Below, piece after piece: positions 40,862 through 52,074 of a DNA stretch of 64,000 nucleotides. The stretch lies in the NCBI GenBank assembly GCA_024167805.1, contig CP099988.1:931001-995000 (forward strand), written 5' to 3'. The notes under the pieces are model-generated. The model ran no database searches, was not told the DNA's origin, and worked only from the letters and a program-made list of their open reading frames with translations. This stretch comes from Methanobacterium sp. ERen5 (GTDB lineage Archaea > Methanobacteriota > Methanobacteria > Methanobacteriales > Methanobacteriaceae). A program made the translations under genes and the position numbers. Within the stretch, counting starts at the first letter, position 1. Each line of letters starts with the position of its first letter.

Positions 40862-41956
40862 TTAGAGAATCTTGCTAGATGCAGCTTCCAGAACAGATAT
40901 TATCGTATCTAAATCTTCTGTTTCCAGTGATGGATGTACTGGTAACGAAAGAACTTCCAATGAAGCAGATTCTGCTTCAGGACACGATGCTGTAAATCCA
41001 AGTTCCTTGTAAAGTTTTTGCTGGTAAATTGCTTTTGGATAATGAATACCTGTTCCAACTCCATTCTCATTTAAGAATTCCTTTAATTCATCTCTTTTGG
41101 ATTTATCAACCCGTATGGTGTACTGGTGGAATACATGTTTCACATCTGGAGCCACGTATGGTGGTTTGATCCCATCAATACCATCAATTTTCTCAGATAA
41201 GTATTTAGCGTTCTTAATTCTCTGTTCATTGAATTTTTCAAGTTTTTTTAGCTGCACCACCCCGATGGCTGCAGCAATATCCGTCATCCTGAAGTTATAT
41301 CCGAGTGTTACATGTGTGTAACGTTCACTTTCTCCATGGGCCCTTAAAATTCGTACCATCTCTGCCAATTCTGAGTTGTTGGTTGTTACCATACCACCCT
41401 CACTGGTAGTCATATTTTTTGTAGGATAAAAACTGAAACATCCCATATCACCAATAGATCCTGCTTTTTTACCCTTGTAAACTGAACCATGGGCTTGTGC
41501 AGCATCTTCAATCACAGTTAAACCATTGTCCTTTGCAATTTTGTTAATTGGATCCATATCTGCAGGTTGACCATAAAGATGGACCGGCATGATTACCTTT
41601 GTTTTCTCTGTGATTGCTTCTTCTATCTTTTCAGGATCTAGGTTGTAGGTGTCCCTATTTATGTCCACAAATACTGGTTTTGCTCCGACGTAGAGCACAG
41701 AATTTCCCGTTGCTGCAAATGTAAATGGAGTTGTTATCACTTCATCTCCAGGTCCAACTCCTGCCGCAAGAAGGGCTAAATGGAGTGCGGTCGTACCCGA
41801 ACTTGAAGCTGCTGCTTGTGTGACCCCTATAAAATCTGCAAATTTAGCTTCAAATTCTGCTACTTTAGGCCCTTGTGCAATAAAACCTGACTTTAATACA
41901 TTTACTACTTCCTCTATTTCCTCATCTGCTATGATTGGTTTGGCAATTGGTATCAT
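40862..41956 (-). CDS. DegT/DnrJ/EryC1/StrS-family aminotransferase
   Basis: A PLP-dependent sugar aminotransferase of about 364 residues. [22 protein letters not shown] binds the cofactor phosphate, [11 protein letters not shown] holds the aspartate that contacts the pyridine nitrogen, and [14 protein letters not shown] contains the Schiff-base lysine. Such enzymes aminate nucleotide-linked ketosugars for cell wall, S-layer or glycolipid sugars; the substrate is unknown, and no sugar-pathway genes are adjacent. ATG 41956 (MIPIAKP) follows GAGTGAT; an in-frame ATG at 41968 would add four residues. Confidence 0.9.
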   Translation of the reverse strand: MIPIAKPIIADEEIEEVVNVLKSGFIAQGPKVAEFEAKFADFIGVTQAAASSSGTTALHLALLAAGVGPGDEVITTPFTFAATGNSVLYVGAKPVFVDINRDTYNLDPEKIEEAITEKTKVIMPVHLYGQPADMDPINKIAKDNGLTVIEDAAQAHGSVYKGKKAGSIGDMGCFSFYPTKNMTTSEGGMVTTNNSELAEMVRILRAHGESERYTHVTLGYNFRMTDIAAAIGVVQLKKLEKFNEQRIKNAKYLSEKIDGIDGIKPPYVAPDVKHVFHQYTIRVDKSKRDELKEFLNENGVGTGIHYPKAIYQQKLYKELGFTASCPEAESASLEVLSLPVHPSLETEDLDTIISVLEAASSKIL

Positions 41957-42148
41957 ATTATCACTCATAAAATTTGTATGTAGAAAAAATTAATTAATTC
42001 CCTCGAGTTTTCCATCATACATTAGATTTAATTAAAATAAAATTTTATCATAAATTTTTTTCATTTAATTTTAAATTTGGAAATTAATTCCATATAAAAA
42101 TAGTGTTAACAAGTCATATATTCATCTATATTTTTATGGAATTCAAAG

Positions 42149-43057
42149 TTATCCCTGAAATATTCTGGAAATATTAGATTTTTTGTTCCAAAACAGGATC
42201 GTTAATGTTATTAATGCCATCAGGAGCAGTAACGGTATTCCAGAATATGGGTTAGTTGATTGTGCCGTGATGAGCGATGGTAAATTTCCCATTCCAGAGT
42301 CTGAAGAGTTTAAAACAACTGCAACAAAGAGGTTGTTTGCAATATGTACTCCAACCGCAGTTTCAAGGCCATTCTCTCCTAAAACTATTACACCCAGCAT
42401 TAACCCCAATATCATGGCAGATATCACTATTGAAATGCTGCCGCTTAGGCTGCTTCCATTGAAGTAGTGTATACTCGCAAATATGACTGTTGTGAGAACT
42501 AGTGAAACTACAGGTTTCTTGAAGATCAAACTAATTCCCTGCATGAGGTAACCTCTGAAGAATATTTCCTCGAATGAAGCCTGTAATGGAAACACAAGCA
42601 AGCTTAAAATTATGAGGTAAACCAGGGAGGGATAATCAAAATTGATGGATAAACTGTTCCCCTGAAAAATTAATGTAACTATTGTGAAGACACCCATAAT
42701 TCCTGTCCAGAGAGCAGCCCCTATTAGGATCCTTTTCCATCTAATCTTTTTTCCAGTGTTTATCAAGATATGAAAATTCTTTTTGTGGATGAATCTGATG
42801 CATAAATAAAAAAGCATGGCATACAGTCCGTACACTAAACCTACCAACACCAATATTAATAAAGGGTTGGCTCCAAAATTGTCGAATTGGGTTTGTGCAT
42901 TGATTCCAGGAATAAATAGGTATATTAACATTAATAGAATGATAAAAATTATGGCAGCGATGGATCCTCCAAATATGGTGATTACGATGGTCAGGAAGTA
43001 GTTCATTGGTTTGTTTTTTCCCAAATGAGCATTGTTTAAAAATTCTATGTTCGACAT
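42149..43057 (-). CDS. CPBP-family intramembrane metalloprotease
   Basis: A 302-residue membrane protein with about eight helices and the CPBP (CAAX-protease-like) motif EEIFFR within ASFEEIFFRGYLMQG, where the paired glutamates form the active site; later conserved ASIHYFN and histidine-asparagine (HIANN) motifs are also present. These enzymes cleave within membranes. No prenylation or bacteriocin genes are adjacent, so the target is unknown. The ATG has a GGAGGACC site. Confidence 0.88.
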   Translation of the reverse strand: MSNIEFLNNAHLGKNKPMNYFLTIVITIFGGSIAAIIFIILLMLIYLFIPGINAQTQFDNFGANPLLILVLVGLVYGLYAMLFYLCIRFIHKKNFHILINTGKKIRWKRILIGAALWTGIMGVFTIVTLIFQGNSLSINFDYPSLVYLIILSLLVFPLQASFEEIFFRGYLMQGISLIFKKPVVSLVLTTVIFASIHYFNGSSLSGSISIVISAMILGLMLGVIVLGENGLETAVGVHIANNLFVAVVLNSSDSGMGNLPSLITAQSTNPYSGIPLLLLMALITLTILFWNKKSNISRIFQG

Positions 43058-43182
43058 CGATGGTCCTCCACTTAAAGATGAGTAATAATGTTTGAACTGT
43101 GCTTAATAAATTTTTTTATATGTTTAACACAAATATCATAATGATAGTTTTCTGTTGTTAGTATAATCTATGTTGGTGTAGT

Positions 43183-44342
43183 ATGGAAAGTAAAGTTATC
43201 AATGAAGGTAAAGTTTCAATCAAGGTCCCAGAGTATGAAAAAATTTCATCCAAGGCTCCAGTTTTTTACAACCCCGTAATGGAGCTTAACAGGGATCTTT
43301 CTGTTGTAGCGCTCACAGTTTTCAGTAAAATGGTTGATCACGACATCACTGTTTGTGATACCTTTGGTGGAACCGGTATAAGGGGTATTAGGTATGTAAA
43401 AGAAATAGAAGGAGTTGATAAAGCTGTGGTCAACGATTTAAACCCTGTTGCTGTTGAGTTTGCCAAGGAAAATGTGATTTTAAACGGGGTTGACGGGGTT
43501 GATGTGTGTAACGAAGATGCCAATATCATTCTCAGAAAGTGCAAAGGACAATTCGATGTTGTTGATCTGGATCCCTTCGGTACTCCATCACCCTTTGTTG
43601 ACTCTGCAGCCCACAGCATTAGTTCAGGAGGCATGATATGTGTAACTGCCACAGATACTTCTGCTCTTTGCGGTACTTACACAGAGCCTTGCATACGTAA
43701 ATATAGTGCTGTTCCTCTTAAAACAGAGTATTGTCATGAAAATGGTCTTAGAATACTTGCAGGTTTTGTTGCTAGAACATTTGCCAAGTACAAAAAATTC
43801 ATTGAAGTTAAATTTTCCCACAGTACAGAACACTACATGAGAATTTATGCCACCGTGGGCAAGGGTGGACAAAATACTGATAACTCCTTGAAATCATTGG
43901 GTTACATTGCACACTGCAGAGATTGTATGAATAGAGTGGTTATCAAAGGATTAGCACCAATAATTTCTGATAAATGTCCAGTATGTGGCGGGGATATCAA
44001 AATTGGCGGACCATTATGGTGCGGAGATATGTACGACCCAGAATTTGTAAGCTCAATGATAGAAACCTTTAACAAATTGGAACTCAACACAGAACCTGCG
44101 GCCATCAAATTATTAGAAACTTGTTTATCAGAGTCTAAGGCTCCTGTAAGTTTCTATGAAATCCATAAAGTATGTAAAAATCTTAAGATCGGTGCTCCTC
44201 CCTCCAAAACATTATAGATCAACTTAAAGATGGGGGTTACTTCGTTTCAAAGACTCATTTTAGTCCTACATCCATTAAAACCGATGCAGGAATAATTGAA
44301 CTCAAAAAAATTATTTTAAATCTGAAATCTGATCAAAAGTGA
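43183..44342 (+). CDS. trm1: tRNA (guanine26-N2)-dimethyltransferase Trm1, interrupted by a single-base frameshift
   Basis: Trm1 methylates G26 in tRNA using S-adenosylmethionine. The main frame has [13 protein letters not shown] (SAM site), [17 protein letters not shown] (the DPFG catalytic motif) and a zinc-ribbon pair, HCRDCMNR with CPVCGGD. It stops after IGAPPSKTL. The alternate frame continues [30 protein letters not shown] to a stop at 44342, the expected end of Trm1. The break is at CCC (44200-44202); one added C restores about 386 residues. All motifs are otherwise intact. Confidence 0.9.
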
Positions 44343-44479
44343 ATTTATAAAGTTCACAAATTTGAATCTTTTTACATTTACCAAGACATAATTGCTGGTT
44401 TTTTAAACTCTATGGTTTATAAATGATCGAATCCATAAAAATAATTGGCTAAAAGCTGAAATAACGGAGGTTTAAGAAA

Positions 44480-45181
44480 ATGGATGTTGGAGATATAATA
44501 TCTGACTCAATTAAGTATCCCTCCTCAAGTTGGGGGAAAGTACTGATCTTGGGAATTATAACCATAGCATCAATTCTGATTGTTCCTTTTTTCTTATTAT
44601 TAGGATACATGTTCAGAATTATTAAAGCAACCTTGGCTGGAATTGATGAACTCCCAGAATTTGATGAAATTGGAGACATGTTCATTGATGGTCTTAAGGT
44701 TTTTGTTGTAGGGTTTGTATACGCCATCCCTGTATGGATAATATCAGCAATTTTTGGTTTAGCAACAGGTGGCAATTCAGCTGCGACATTAACCAGTATT
44801 AGTACAGGTTATGCTCTCGCATTTATATTAGGTAATATTGTATTCTTTATTATAGCAGTGATTATTGGATTAATTGAACTAATGGCAATCGCCAACATGG
44901 CATACAATGATGGAGATTTAGGAACCGCATTTAGATTCAGTGAAATTCTTGACATTATCGGCACCATTGGATGGGGAAAATACATAATCACATACATCGT
45001 GATAGTGATTCTCGCAGCAATTGGAGTGATGATAGGGGTATTTACAATGTTCGTCATCATAGGCTTCATATTACTGCCTTTGATCATAATGCCTTACGTG
45101 GTAATGTTCGAGGCTCGTGGAATCGGTTTACTATTCACTGAGGCCATGGAAACATCTGCTGAAGAACCTTTAATAGAATAA
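44480..45181 (+). CDS. DUF4013 membrane protein, copy 1
   Basis: A 233-residue membrane protein that starts MDVGDIISDSIKYPSSSWGKV and has about six hydrophobic segments. The signature SDS-KYPS--W, then LIVPFFLLLGYMFRIIKATLAGIDELPEFDEIGDMFIDG, matches DUF4013, abundant in methanogens and other archaea. Its function is unknown. GGAGGT precedes the ATG. The next gene is a clear paralogue in the same orientation. Confidence 0.85.
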   Translation: MDVGDIISDSIKYPSSSWGKVLILGIITIASILIVPFFLLLGYMFRIIKATLAGIDELPEFDEIGDMFIDGLKVFVVGFVYAIPVWIISAIFGLATGGNSAATLTSISTGYALAFILGNIVFFIIAVIIGLIELMAIANMAYNDGDLGTAFRFSEILDIIGTIGWGKYIITYIVIVILAAIGVMIGVFTMFVIIGFILLPLIIMPYVVMFEARGIGLLFTEAMETSAEEPLIE

Positions 45182-45350
45182 ATACAAAATTCCTAATTTT
45201 TTTTGATTATTGTTAATCTGAATTATTTTAATTTCAATTTTATATATCTAAACATCCATATTTCCAACTAAATCGGGGTAACTATATTAGTTGAATCCTG
45301 AAATATTACTTAAAAGGATCATGGATCCCTAAAAAATGAGGTGATTGAAT

Positions 45351-46073
45351 TTGGATATAGGGTATGTTATTTCTGATTCCATGAAGTATCCTTCAACAAA
45401 TTGGAAGAACGTTATAATCTTAGGATTACTATTCATGTTTAGTTTCTTGATTGTGCCGTTATTTTTGTTGTATGGGTATGTATTTAGGGTAATTAAGGCT
45501 TCTTTAGCTGGTATTGAAGATCTTCCAGATTTTGAGGAATGGGGAGAGATGTTGGTTGATGGGATAAAATTGTTCTTGGTTCACATAATTTACATGTTAC
45601 CAGCAATGATCCTTGTAATCTACTCATTCCTTGCATTATCTATGGCTCTGCACTCCTTCAGTTATATAAATCCTGCCACTACACTTAACCTTGCTACAGT
45701 TTACAGTTTAATTGGAGGAAGTATCGCTTTAGGATTTGGATCTGCAATTATTTACAGTTTAATAATCTATCCAATAATGGCTGTTGGAATTGGAAACATG
45801 GCATTTCACAACGGAGATTTGGGATCTGCATTCAAAATAGGAGATCTACTAGCGATTATTTCAGAAATAGGGTGGGTTGACTTAATAATCTGGTATGTGG
45901 CCATTATTATAATTAGTATAACTATATTCGTGGCTGGAACTATCATTGCAATGATACCTCTCCTTGGATGGTTATTAATCACCTTGATTGTTTATCCTTA
46001 TCTTTATATATTCTTTGGAAGAGCTTTGGCATGGTTGTATGCTTCAGCATTTACCGAAGAATATGAACCCTGA
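45351..46073 (+). CDS. DUF4013 membrane protein, copy 2
   Basis: A 240-residue paralogue of the gene upstream, with the same opening MDIGYVISDSMKYPSTNWKNV and the same FRVIKASLAGIEDLPDFEEWGEM segment, but diverged elsewhere. Alignment to its paralogue places the start at TTG 45351, which has GAGGTGAT six bases upstream; the in-frame TTG at 45345 overlaps that ribosome-binding site. A hairpin lies just after its stop. Duplication followed by divergence suggests related but distinct roles; the function is unknown. Confidence 0.83.
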   Translation: MDIGYVISDSMKYPSTNWKNVIILGLLFMFSFLIVPLFLLYGYVFRVIKASLAGIEDLPDFEEWGEMLVDGIKLFLVHIIYMLPAMILVIYSFLALSMALHSFSYINPATTLNLATVYSLIGGSIALGFGSAIIYSLIIYPIMAVGIGNMAFHNGDLGSAFKIGDLLAIISEIGWVDLIIWYVAIIIISITIFVAGTIIAMIPLLGWLLITLIVYPYLYIFFGRALAWLYASAFTEEYEP

Positions 46074-46474
46074 TCTGCTGTGGGATGGATTATCCATCCA
46101 CCCTACTCAACCATGGTTCATGAAATTTTCATTGCATGGCAAAGTTTGATTAATAATAAAAATTAAATACTCGATCCTATCATGTTTCTTTTGAGAGGCA
46201 TTTCTTGAGTAAACATATACAATCATGTTAATTGATATTTATAGTTACGGCTTTTAAATAGCTTTTTAACTCAAATAACGGCCAAATGTTTATGCGCGTT
46301 TTGCATGTGACATATACACAGAGTAACTAGTTATTCAAAATCCAAAAATATTCAAGGAACAACAGATGTATCACAATTATTTATAGTTCTTTACAGAATA
46401 AAATATGCATATTTATATAATAAAATATAAGATAATGCTGTTAATTATATACAATGTTCAATAATGGTGAAATT
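46074..46474. other. Intergenic region between the DUF4013 gene and the Lrp gene
   Basis: These 401 bases contain no supported gene. At the left end an inverted repeat with arms GGATGGA and TCCATCC around TTA (46083-46099) could be a terminator without a T-tract. Near the right end, TTTATATAA (46412-46420) is a likely promoter for the Lrp gene, giving a short leader. Confidence 0.6.
46083..46099. repeat. Hairpin after the second DUF4013 gene
   Basis: A 7-bp perfect stem (GGATGGA with TCCATCC) around a three-base loop, extendable through GTGG/CAC with a bulge. It begins nine bases after the stop codon. Because there is no U-tract, it may stabilise the 3' end of the mRNA. Confidence 0.4.
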
Positions 46475-46954
46475 ATGAAAAATAACGATGAAAACCAAAT
46501 AGTCAAGATTGATGAAACTGATAAAAAAATTCTAAATCTCTTTAACGAAGATGGAAGAATGTCCTACAGAAAAATATCTCGTAAACTTGACATTTCTATT
46601 GGTACAGTTCATAACAGAATAGAAAAACTGGTTAAGTCCGGAGTAATTAAAAAATTTGCTCCTGTGATCGATCATAGTAAACTCGGATACAACTTCACAA
46701 CAATCATAGGAGTTAGGGTTAAGGGAGGCGTTCTCAAAAATTGGGAAGACAAAACATCCTACCATAAAAACGTGCTCTGTATGTACGATGTTACAGGAGA
46801 GTTCGATGCATTGATAGTTGCAAGATTCAAAGACACAACAGAACTGGATGAATTTGTAAAAAATCTGCTACAAGAACCAGATGTACAACGCACATACACC
46901 CAAACAGTCCTGAACATTCTAAAGGAAGACCTTGGATCAAGCAAAATGCTTTAA
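46475..46954 (+). CDS. Lrp/AsnC-family transcriptional regulator
   Basis: A 159-residue regulator with an N-terminal helix-turn-helix (MSYRKISRKLDISIGTVHNRIEKLVKSGVIKKF, written here in short: ISRKLDISIGTVHNRIEKL is the recognition part) and a C-terminal ligand-binding RAM domain (FTTIIGVRVKGG and VTGEFDALIVARFKD). Lrp-type proteins in methanogens sense amino acids or energy state. ATG 46475 has GGTGA four bases upstream; an upstream extension is unlikely. The gene just downstream could be a target but shows no obvious operator. Confidence 0.92.
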   Translation: MKNNDENQIVKIDETDKKILNLFNEDGRMSYRKISRKLDISIGTVHNRIEKLVKSGVIKKFAPVIDHSKLGYNFTTIIGVRVKGGVLKNWEDKTSYHKNVLCMYDVTGEFDALIVARFKDTTELDEFVKNLLQEPDVQRTYTQTVLNILKEDLGSSKML

Positions 46955-47042
46955 ATGAATTCAAATTTATTAAACGAAATTGTGATGCTGCTTGATAAAA
47001 TACAAAATACTTTCGGGCGTTCCACAAGTTTGAGGTGATGAT

Positions 47043-47717
47043 ATGGAAAATTTCAGGATTAAACAGGCTGAAAATCTTCTAAAGTCTGCAGCTAAAAATA
47101 AAACCAAAAATAAAGAATTAAAAAATGCTAAACCCGGATTTATAAACGTAGATATCTATGAATCTGTGATAAACAACTTGTTGGAAGCAGAAGAATTTAT
47201 TTACTCAAGCAGACCCATACACAAACTTGATTCTGAAGATGCCAACAAATTTATATCAAAAATTCTGGCTGCAAGAAAAGATATTGATGCCATACTCTCA
47301 GATTTTGGCGTAATTGACAAAATAGCTCCTGAAGAAGATGTTAAGGAAAATTTTAAAGATTATTTAATTTTAACAACTAAAAATAATTTCAAAAAAACCA
47401 TTACCAAATTTGGTATCGACACTCAGAAAATTGTTGTAGCAGGAGTGCCGCTGGTTCCTGAAGATATGCAAATTTTAAACCCTAAAATGCCAGAATCTGC
47501 CTTGGGACCCATAGCCAAAAAAATTCAACACGTAAAAAATGATATAGAACGAAAAATGGAACAATTCCAGTTGGAAAATATGGTTGTGCTGGTTGAATCT
47601 GATAAATCAGGTGAATTACTATCTAAACGTGCAAAAGAAATGTACAACGCAAAAATTGTTGTTGTAGAAAATTTAAAGGACATAACAGTCGAAGAATTCA
47701 TTTCCCACATGTCGTAA
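47043..47717 (+). CDS. Conserved archaeal protein of unknown function (possibly DUF2100)
   Basis: A 224-residue soluble protein. The first 90 residues are helical and lysine-rich, followed by a segment (LILTTKNNFKKTITKFGIDTQKIVVAGVPLVPEDM) and a final alpha/beta part (MVVLVESDKSGELLSKRAKEMYNAKIVVVE). I think it is the uncharacterised methanogen family DUF2100 but am not certain. GAGGTGATGAT precedes the ATG. No catalytic motif is evident. It stands alone between the Lrp gene and mptA. Confidence 0.7.
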   Translation: MENFRIKQAENLLKSAAKNKTKNKELKNAKPGFINVDIYESVINNLLEAEEFIYSSRPIHKLDSEDANKFISKILAARKDIDAILSDFGVIDKIAPEEDVKENFKDYLILTTKNNFKKTITKFGIDTQKIVVAGVPLVPEDMQILNPKMPESALGPIAKKIQHVKNDIERKMEQFQLENMVVLVESDKSGELLSKRAKEMYNAKIVVVENLKDITVEEFISHMS

Positions 47718-47921
47718 AACCTTCTCTTAGTTGGATGAATAGTTTAAAAATTTTTAAATTCTTAAATAAAACTAAGGTTAATATAGATCAAGTTACTCTT
47801 ATCATTAGTTTAGAAAATGTGAGTGATGAAAAAAATATAGAAAATTATTAATCAACTGTATTCAATTATTTAGTTAATTGTTTTCATTGAATGTTGAAAT
47901 CTAGATTTAGGGGTGAAAAAA

Positions 47922-48873
47922 GTGGACAAATGTTTCCCTGATACCCAGGACAAAATACCTACCATTCCAGTGCATTTAACTAGAGTGGGAGTTAAAGGCG
48001 TTAAAAAACTTTTAAAAATTGAAAGAGAGGAAAAAAGACCTATAGTATTATTACCTACGTTCAATGCCTTTGTAGATCTTCCCAGTACCCAAAGGGGGAT
48101 CCACATGTCAAGAAATCCTGAAGCCATTAGTGAGGTTTTAGAACAGGCACTTGAAGGCACAACACTAGAAATTGAATCACTGTGCGCAAAAATTGCAAGT
48201 TGCTTACTTAAAAAACACAAGTATGCCAAGAGGGTCGAGGTGAGTATGAAGAGTGACTACATGATAATGAAAAAATCGCCAGTCACCCAGATAAAAACTC
48301 AGGAAATGACCAACATCATGGCAGATGCAATTGGTGTGCGCAATGAAGATGGAATAATCATCAGAAAAATGATCGGAGCAGAAGTTGTTGGGATGACTGT
48401 TTGCCCATGTGCTCAGGAATCTACTAAAGAATCTTCAAAACAAGAGCTGTTAAAGTTTTTAGATGAAGAAACAACCGAAAAGGTGCTTGAAACTGTTTCC
48501 TTTGCTTCCCACAATCAAAGGGGTCGTGGTATGATAATGATGGAAGTTCCTGAAAATTATGTTATCCGGGCGGAAGACCTCATAAGGATCATTGAAGATT
48601 CCATGAGCTCACCTGTTTGTGAACTGCTTAAAAGAAGTGATGAAAATGCTGTTGTTGTTCATGCACACAAACATCCAATGTTTGTTGAGGACTGTGTCAG
48701 GAACATGGTTCAAAGCATAGCAAATGAATATTCACATCTTCCAGATGATGCATTGGTAACTGTTAGACAGATAAATGAAGAAAGTATTCACAGACACAAT
48801 GCCTTTGCAGAAAAAGTAGCAACCATGGGAGAATTGAAAAGGGAAATTAACAATATGGAGGAAACTGACATTG

Positions 48874-48887
<14 letters not shown>
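47922..48887 (+). CDS. mptA: GTP cyclohydrolase MptA (methanopterin pathway)
   Basis: MptA opens GTP to 7,8-dihydroneopterin 2',3'-cyclic phosphate, the first step toward tetrahydromethanopterin. The 321-residue protein has the type-IV (FolE2-like) motifs DTQDKIPTIPVHLTRVGVKG, VGMTVCPCAQE, with Cys and His residues for the metal, and SFASHNQRGRGMIMMEVP. GTG 47922 was chosen because AGGGGTGA lies five bases upstream; an in-frame GTG at 47913 overlaps that site. Its stop overlaps the next gene by 14 bases, coupling their translation. Confidence 0.94.
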
Positions 48888-49311
<424 letters not shown>

Positions 49312-49351
49312 GTTTGACTCCAAACATAATTTTTTCTTTTTAAGTGTTACC

Positions 49352-50440
49352 ATGAAATTATTAACTAAATCTGAAGTTGAATCCCTTTTAGCTGGGGATT
49401 ATAAGAGTTTAATTGCAAGTCTAAAAGCTGCAAATTCACATAGAAACTCCAACGAGATCTCCTTTTCTAAAAATGTATTTCTCCCAATAACAGATATCTG
49501 CAGAAATATCTGTGGGTACTGTACATTTCGTAGGAATCCTGATTCTAAGGATGCAACCATCCTAATGAAACCAGACTTAATCATGAAACAATTAAAAACC
49601 GCAGATAATTTTAACTGCAGGGAAGCATTGTTTGCCTTTGGAGAACAAGCCGACAGCGAAGCTGTAGTAATGAATGAACTGGAAACAATTGGTTTTACTG
49701 GTATTGTGGATTATCTTCACCACATATGTGATGAAACCCTTAAAAAAACAGGTCTTCTACCCCACAGCAACCCAGGCATACTTAGCAAGGGAGAACTTAA
49801 ACAGTTGCGGGAAGTTAATGCCTCCATGGGGCTGATGCTAGAAACCACCAGTCAAAAACTAATGAACACAGTTGTTCATGAAAAAAGTCCAGGAAAACAA
49901 CCGAAACTCCGAATAAAATCCATCGAAAATGCCGGTAAATTAAAGATACCCTTTACCACAGGACTTTTAATAGGTATCGGTGAAACCATTGAAGATAGGG
50001 CAGAATCTCTCCTTGAATTAAGGCGTCTGCAAAATAAATATGGGCATATCCAAGAGATAATTATCCAAAATTTCAAACCTAAACATGGAATTCCCATGGA
50101 AAATCATGGCGAACCAACACTGGTAGAAATGATGAAAATGGTGACTGTAACCAAATTAATGTTTCCAGATGTGAGTGTTCAAGTTCCTCCAAATCTCAAT
50201 AATCAGCACTCCCAAATATTTTTAATTGCAGGTGCAGATGATTGGGGTGGTGTTTCACCAGTAACTCCAGATTATGTTAATCCAGAAGCACCATGGCCAG
50301 AAGTAAATGAACTTAAAAAATTAACGGAAGAATTAGGGTTTAAACTCAAAGAAAGGTTACCTGTCTATCCAAAATATATCAACGAAGAATTTCTAGACCC
50401 AAGAATACTTCGAAAGATTGAAAGTATGGATCACAGTTAA
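49352..50440 (+). CDS. cofG: FO synthase subunit CofG (7,8-didemethyl-8-hydroxy-5-deazariboflavin synthase)
   Basis: CofG, with CofH, builds the deazaflavin core of coenzyme F420 by radical SAM chemistry. The 362-residue protein has the cluster motif CRNICGYC (Cys50, Cys54, Cys57) followed by TFRRNP, then GILIGIGETIEDR and the PPNLNN segment. The length and motif fit CofG and not CofH. The start ATG has a weak site, as the upstream gene ends 40 bases before. Its last four bases overlap the convergent histidine kinase gene. Confidence 0.94.
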   Translation: MKLLTKSEVESLLAGDYKSLIASLKAANSHRNSNEISFSKNVFLPITDICRNICGYCTFRRNPDSKDATILMKPDLIMKQLKTADNFNCREALFAFGEQADSEAVVMNELETIGFTGIVDYLHHICDETLKKTGLLPHSNPGILSKGELKQLREVNASMGLMLETTSQKLMNTVVHEKSPGKQPKLRIKSIENAGKLKIPFTTGLLIGIGETIEDRAESLLELRRLQNKYGHIQEIIIQNFKPKHGIPMENHGEPTLVEMMKMVTVTKLMFPDVSVQVPPNLNNQHSQIFLIAGADDWGGVSPVTPDYVNPEAPWPEVNELKKLTEELGFKLKERLPVYPKYINEEFLDPRILRKIESMDHS

Positions 50441-51834
50441 CTGTCTTCTACTTTGAAGCTGATCTTGAACCTAGTGAATCCATTAGTTTCAAGTTCAATG
50501 TTACCTTCAAGCTGTTGTGTTAGGGTTTGGACTATTTGAAGCCCCAAAGTATTGGGATTCCTGAAATCAATGTCCTCTGGGAATCCAACCCCATCATCTT
50601 CAACACTTAAAACATAGTATCCATCTTTTATATGCATTTTAATGATAATATTTCCTTCTCTTCCATCTGGAAAAGCATATTTAATCGAATTAGATAGTAA
50701 TTCGTTGATCAACAGTCCACATGGAATTGCAGAATCAATATCCATGGTAATGTTGTCTGATATCACTTTAAGAGTAATTAATCTTGATTTTAAACTGTAA
50801 AATTCTAGAAGTTTGGTTGTAAGACTATTTATGTACTTTGAAAAGTTTATCAAAGATATATCCTCAGACACGTAGAGTTTTTCATGGATTAGTGCCATTG
50901 TTCGTATCCGGTGTTTGCTGTCCTCAAACATTTTTATAGTAGACTCATCAGTTGCATAGTCTGATTGGAGGTTAATTAAGCTTGAAATTATCTGCATGTT
51001 GTTTTTAACCCTATGATGAATCTCTTTTAACAGTACTTCTTTTTCATTTAAAGACGATCTAAGAGCGGCTTCAGTATTTTTCTGGTTAGTAATGTCCCTT
51101 GAAATACCCATGACAGCAAATATTTTGTCTTTTTTATCCTTCAAAGGGATTATTTTGGTGTCAAGCCACATTTCACCCTTGGGCAGTGACATTTTAATCT
51201 CAGATCTTACTGGAGATTGTGTTTCTATTGCCTTGTCAATACTTTTCCTCTGTTTTTCAGATATGTCCATTGGAAACAAGTTTTGTCTTAATTTTCCCAC
51301 AATATCCTCTGGTTCAAATCCTAATATGTTGGCAGCAAATCTGTTAACGTAGCCCACCCTGTCCTCAAGGCTGATGATAAATATTATATCTTTGGCATTC
51401 TCCGCCAGGGTACGATAAGTTTCTTCACTGCGTTTTAATTTGGCCTCCATTTGATGTTTGTAAAGTGCCATCTCAATGGTTAATTTGAGTTCTTGGTCAT
51501 TGAATGGTTTGAGAAGGTATGCTTGAGGAAATGTTATCTTGGCATCTTCAATGGTTTTTTCGTCGTCGTATGCAGTTAGATAAATAATTGGAACATCATA
51601 ACTATTTTTTATAATGTTTGCTGCTTCAATCCCATTGACCTTTTCTTTAAGAACAACATCCATTAATATTAAGTCTGGGCGTTTTTCAAGGGCCACCGTT
51701 ATTGCTTCTTCTCCCGAAGATAGCACGTCCACCACTGAATAACCCCATTCTTCAACTTTGTTTTGAATTTCAAGAGCTGTTACTCCTTCATCCTCGACTA
51801 TGAGTAATTTTTTTTGTTCATGTTCCTCACTCAA
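50437..51834 (-). CDS. Response regulator, PAS and histidine kinase fusion protein
   Basis: A 465-residue signalling protein. Residues 8-125 are a receiver domain (VEDEGVTALEI, LILMDVVLKEKVNG with the phosphoacceptor Asp, YLLKPF). Residues 140-260 are a PAS sensor (TYRTLAENAKDIIF). The C-terminal part is a HisKA_2-type kinase (KEIHHRVKNNMQIISSLINLQ contains the phospho-His) with an ATPase domain (LLINELLSNSIKYAFPDG, VEDDGVGFPEDI). Receiver-first kinases of this type are common in methanogens, often as multistep relays; the input signal and output are unknown. The start is TTG 51834 and may be further upstream. Confidence 0.9.
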   Translation of the reverse strand: MSEEHEQKKLLIVEDEGVTALEIQNKVEEWGYSVVDVLSSGEEAITVALEKRPDLILMDVVLKEKVNGIEAANIIKNSYDVPIIYLTAYDDEKTIEDAKITFPQAYLLKPFNDQELKLTIEMALYKHQMEAKLKRSEETYRTLAENAKDIIFIISLEDRVGYVNRFAANILGFEPEDIVGKLRQNLFPMDISEKQRKSIDKAIETQSPVRSEIKMSLPKGEMWLDTKIIPLKDKKDKIFAVMGISRDITNQKNTEAALRSSLNEKEVLLKEIHHRVKNNMQIISSLINLQSDYATDESTIKMFEDSKHRIRTMALIHEKLYVSEDISLINFSKYINSLTTKLLEFYSLKSRLITLKVISDNITMDIDSAIPCGLLINELLSNSIKYAFPDGREGNIIIKMHIKDGYYVLSVEDDGVGFPEDIDFRNPNTLGLQIVQTLTQQLEGNIELETNGFTRFKISFKVEDS

Positions 51835-52074
51835 AAATATGAAATCAACTCATTCTTCCATCCGCTGTAGTTATACCAATCAGAAATGTTCTAAAATAAA
51901 TTTAAATATCATGCATGAGCATCAATCTTATTTAAACAATTCTATCTCCAAGAAATATTTACAAAGAACTGTATATTTTTGTATTTGATTATTTTGTTGT
52001 CCAAGATATTTAAAAAGTTAGAGAAAAGAAATTTATGCCCAATTCATTGAAGTGGATGGTTTCCTAAACCAGTG

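Noticed and set aside
50437..51834. A two-component operon
   Set aside because: The receiver and kinase are in one polypeptide and neighbours are cofactor or tRNA genes, so no partner can be assigned.
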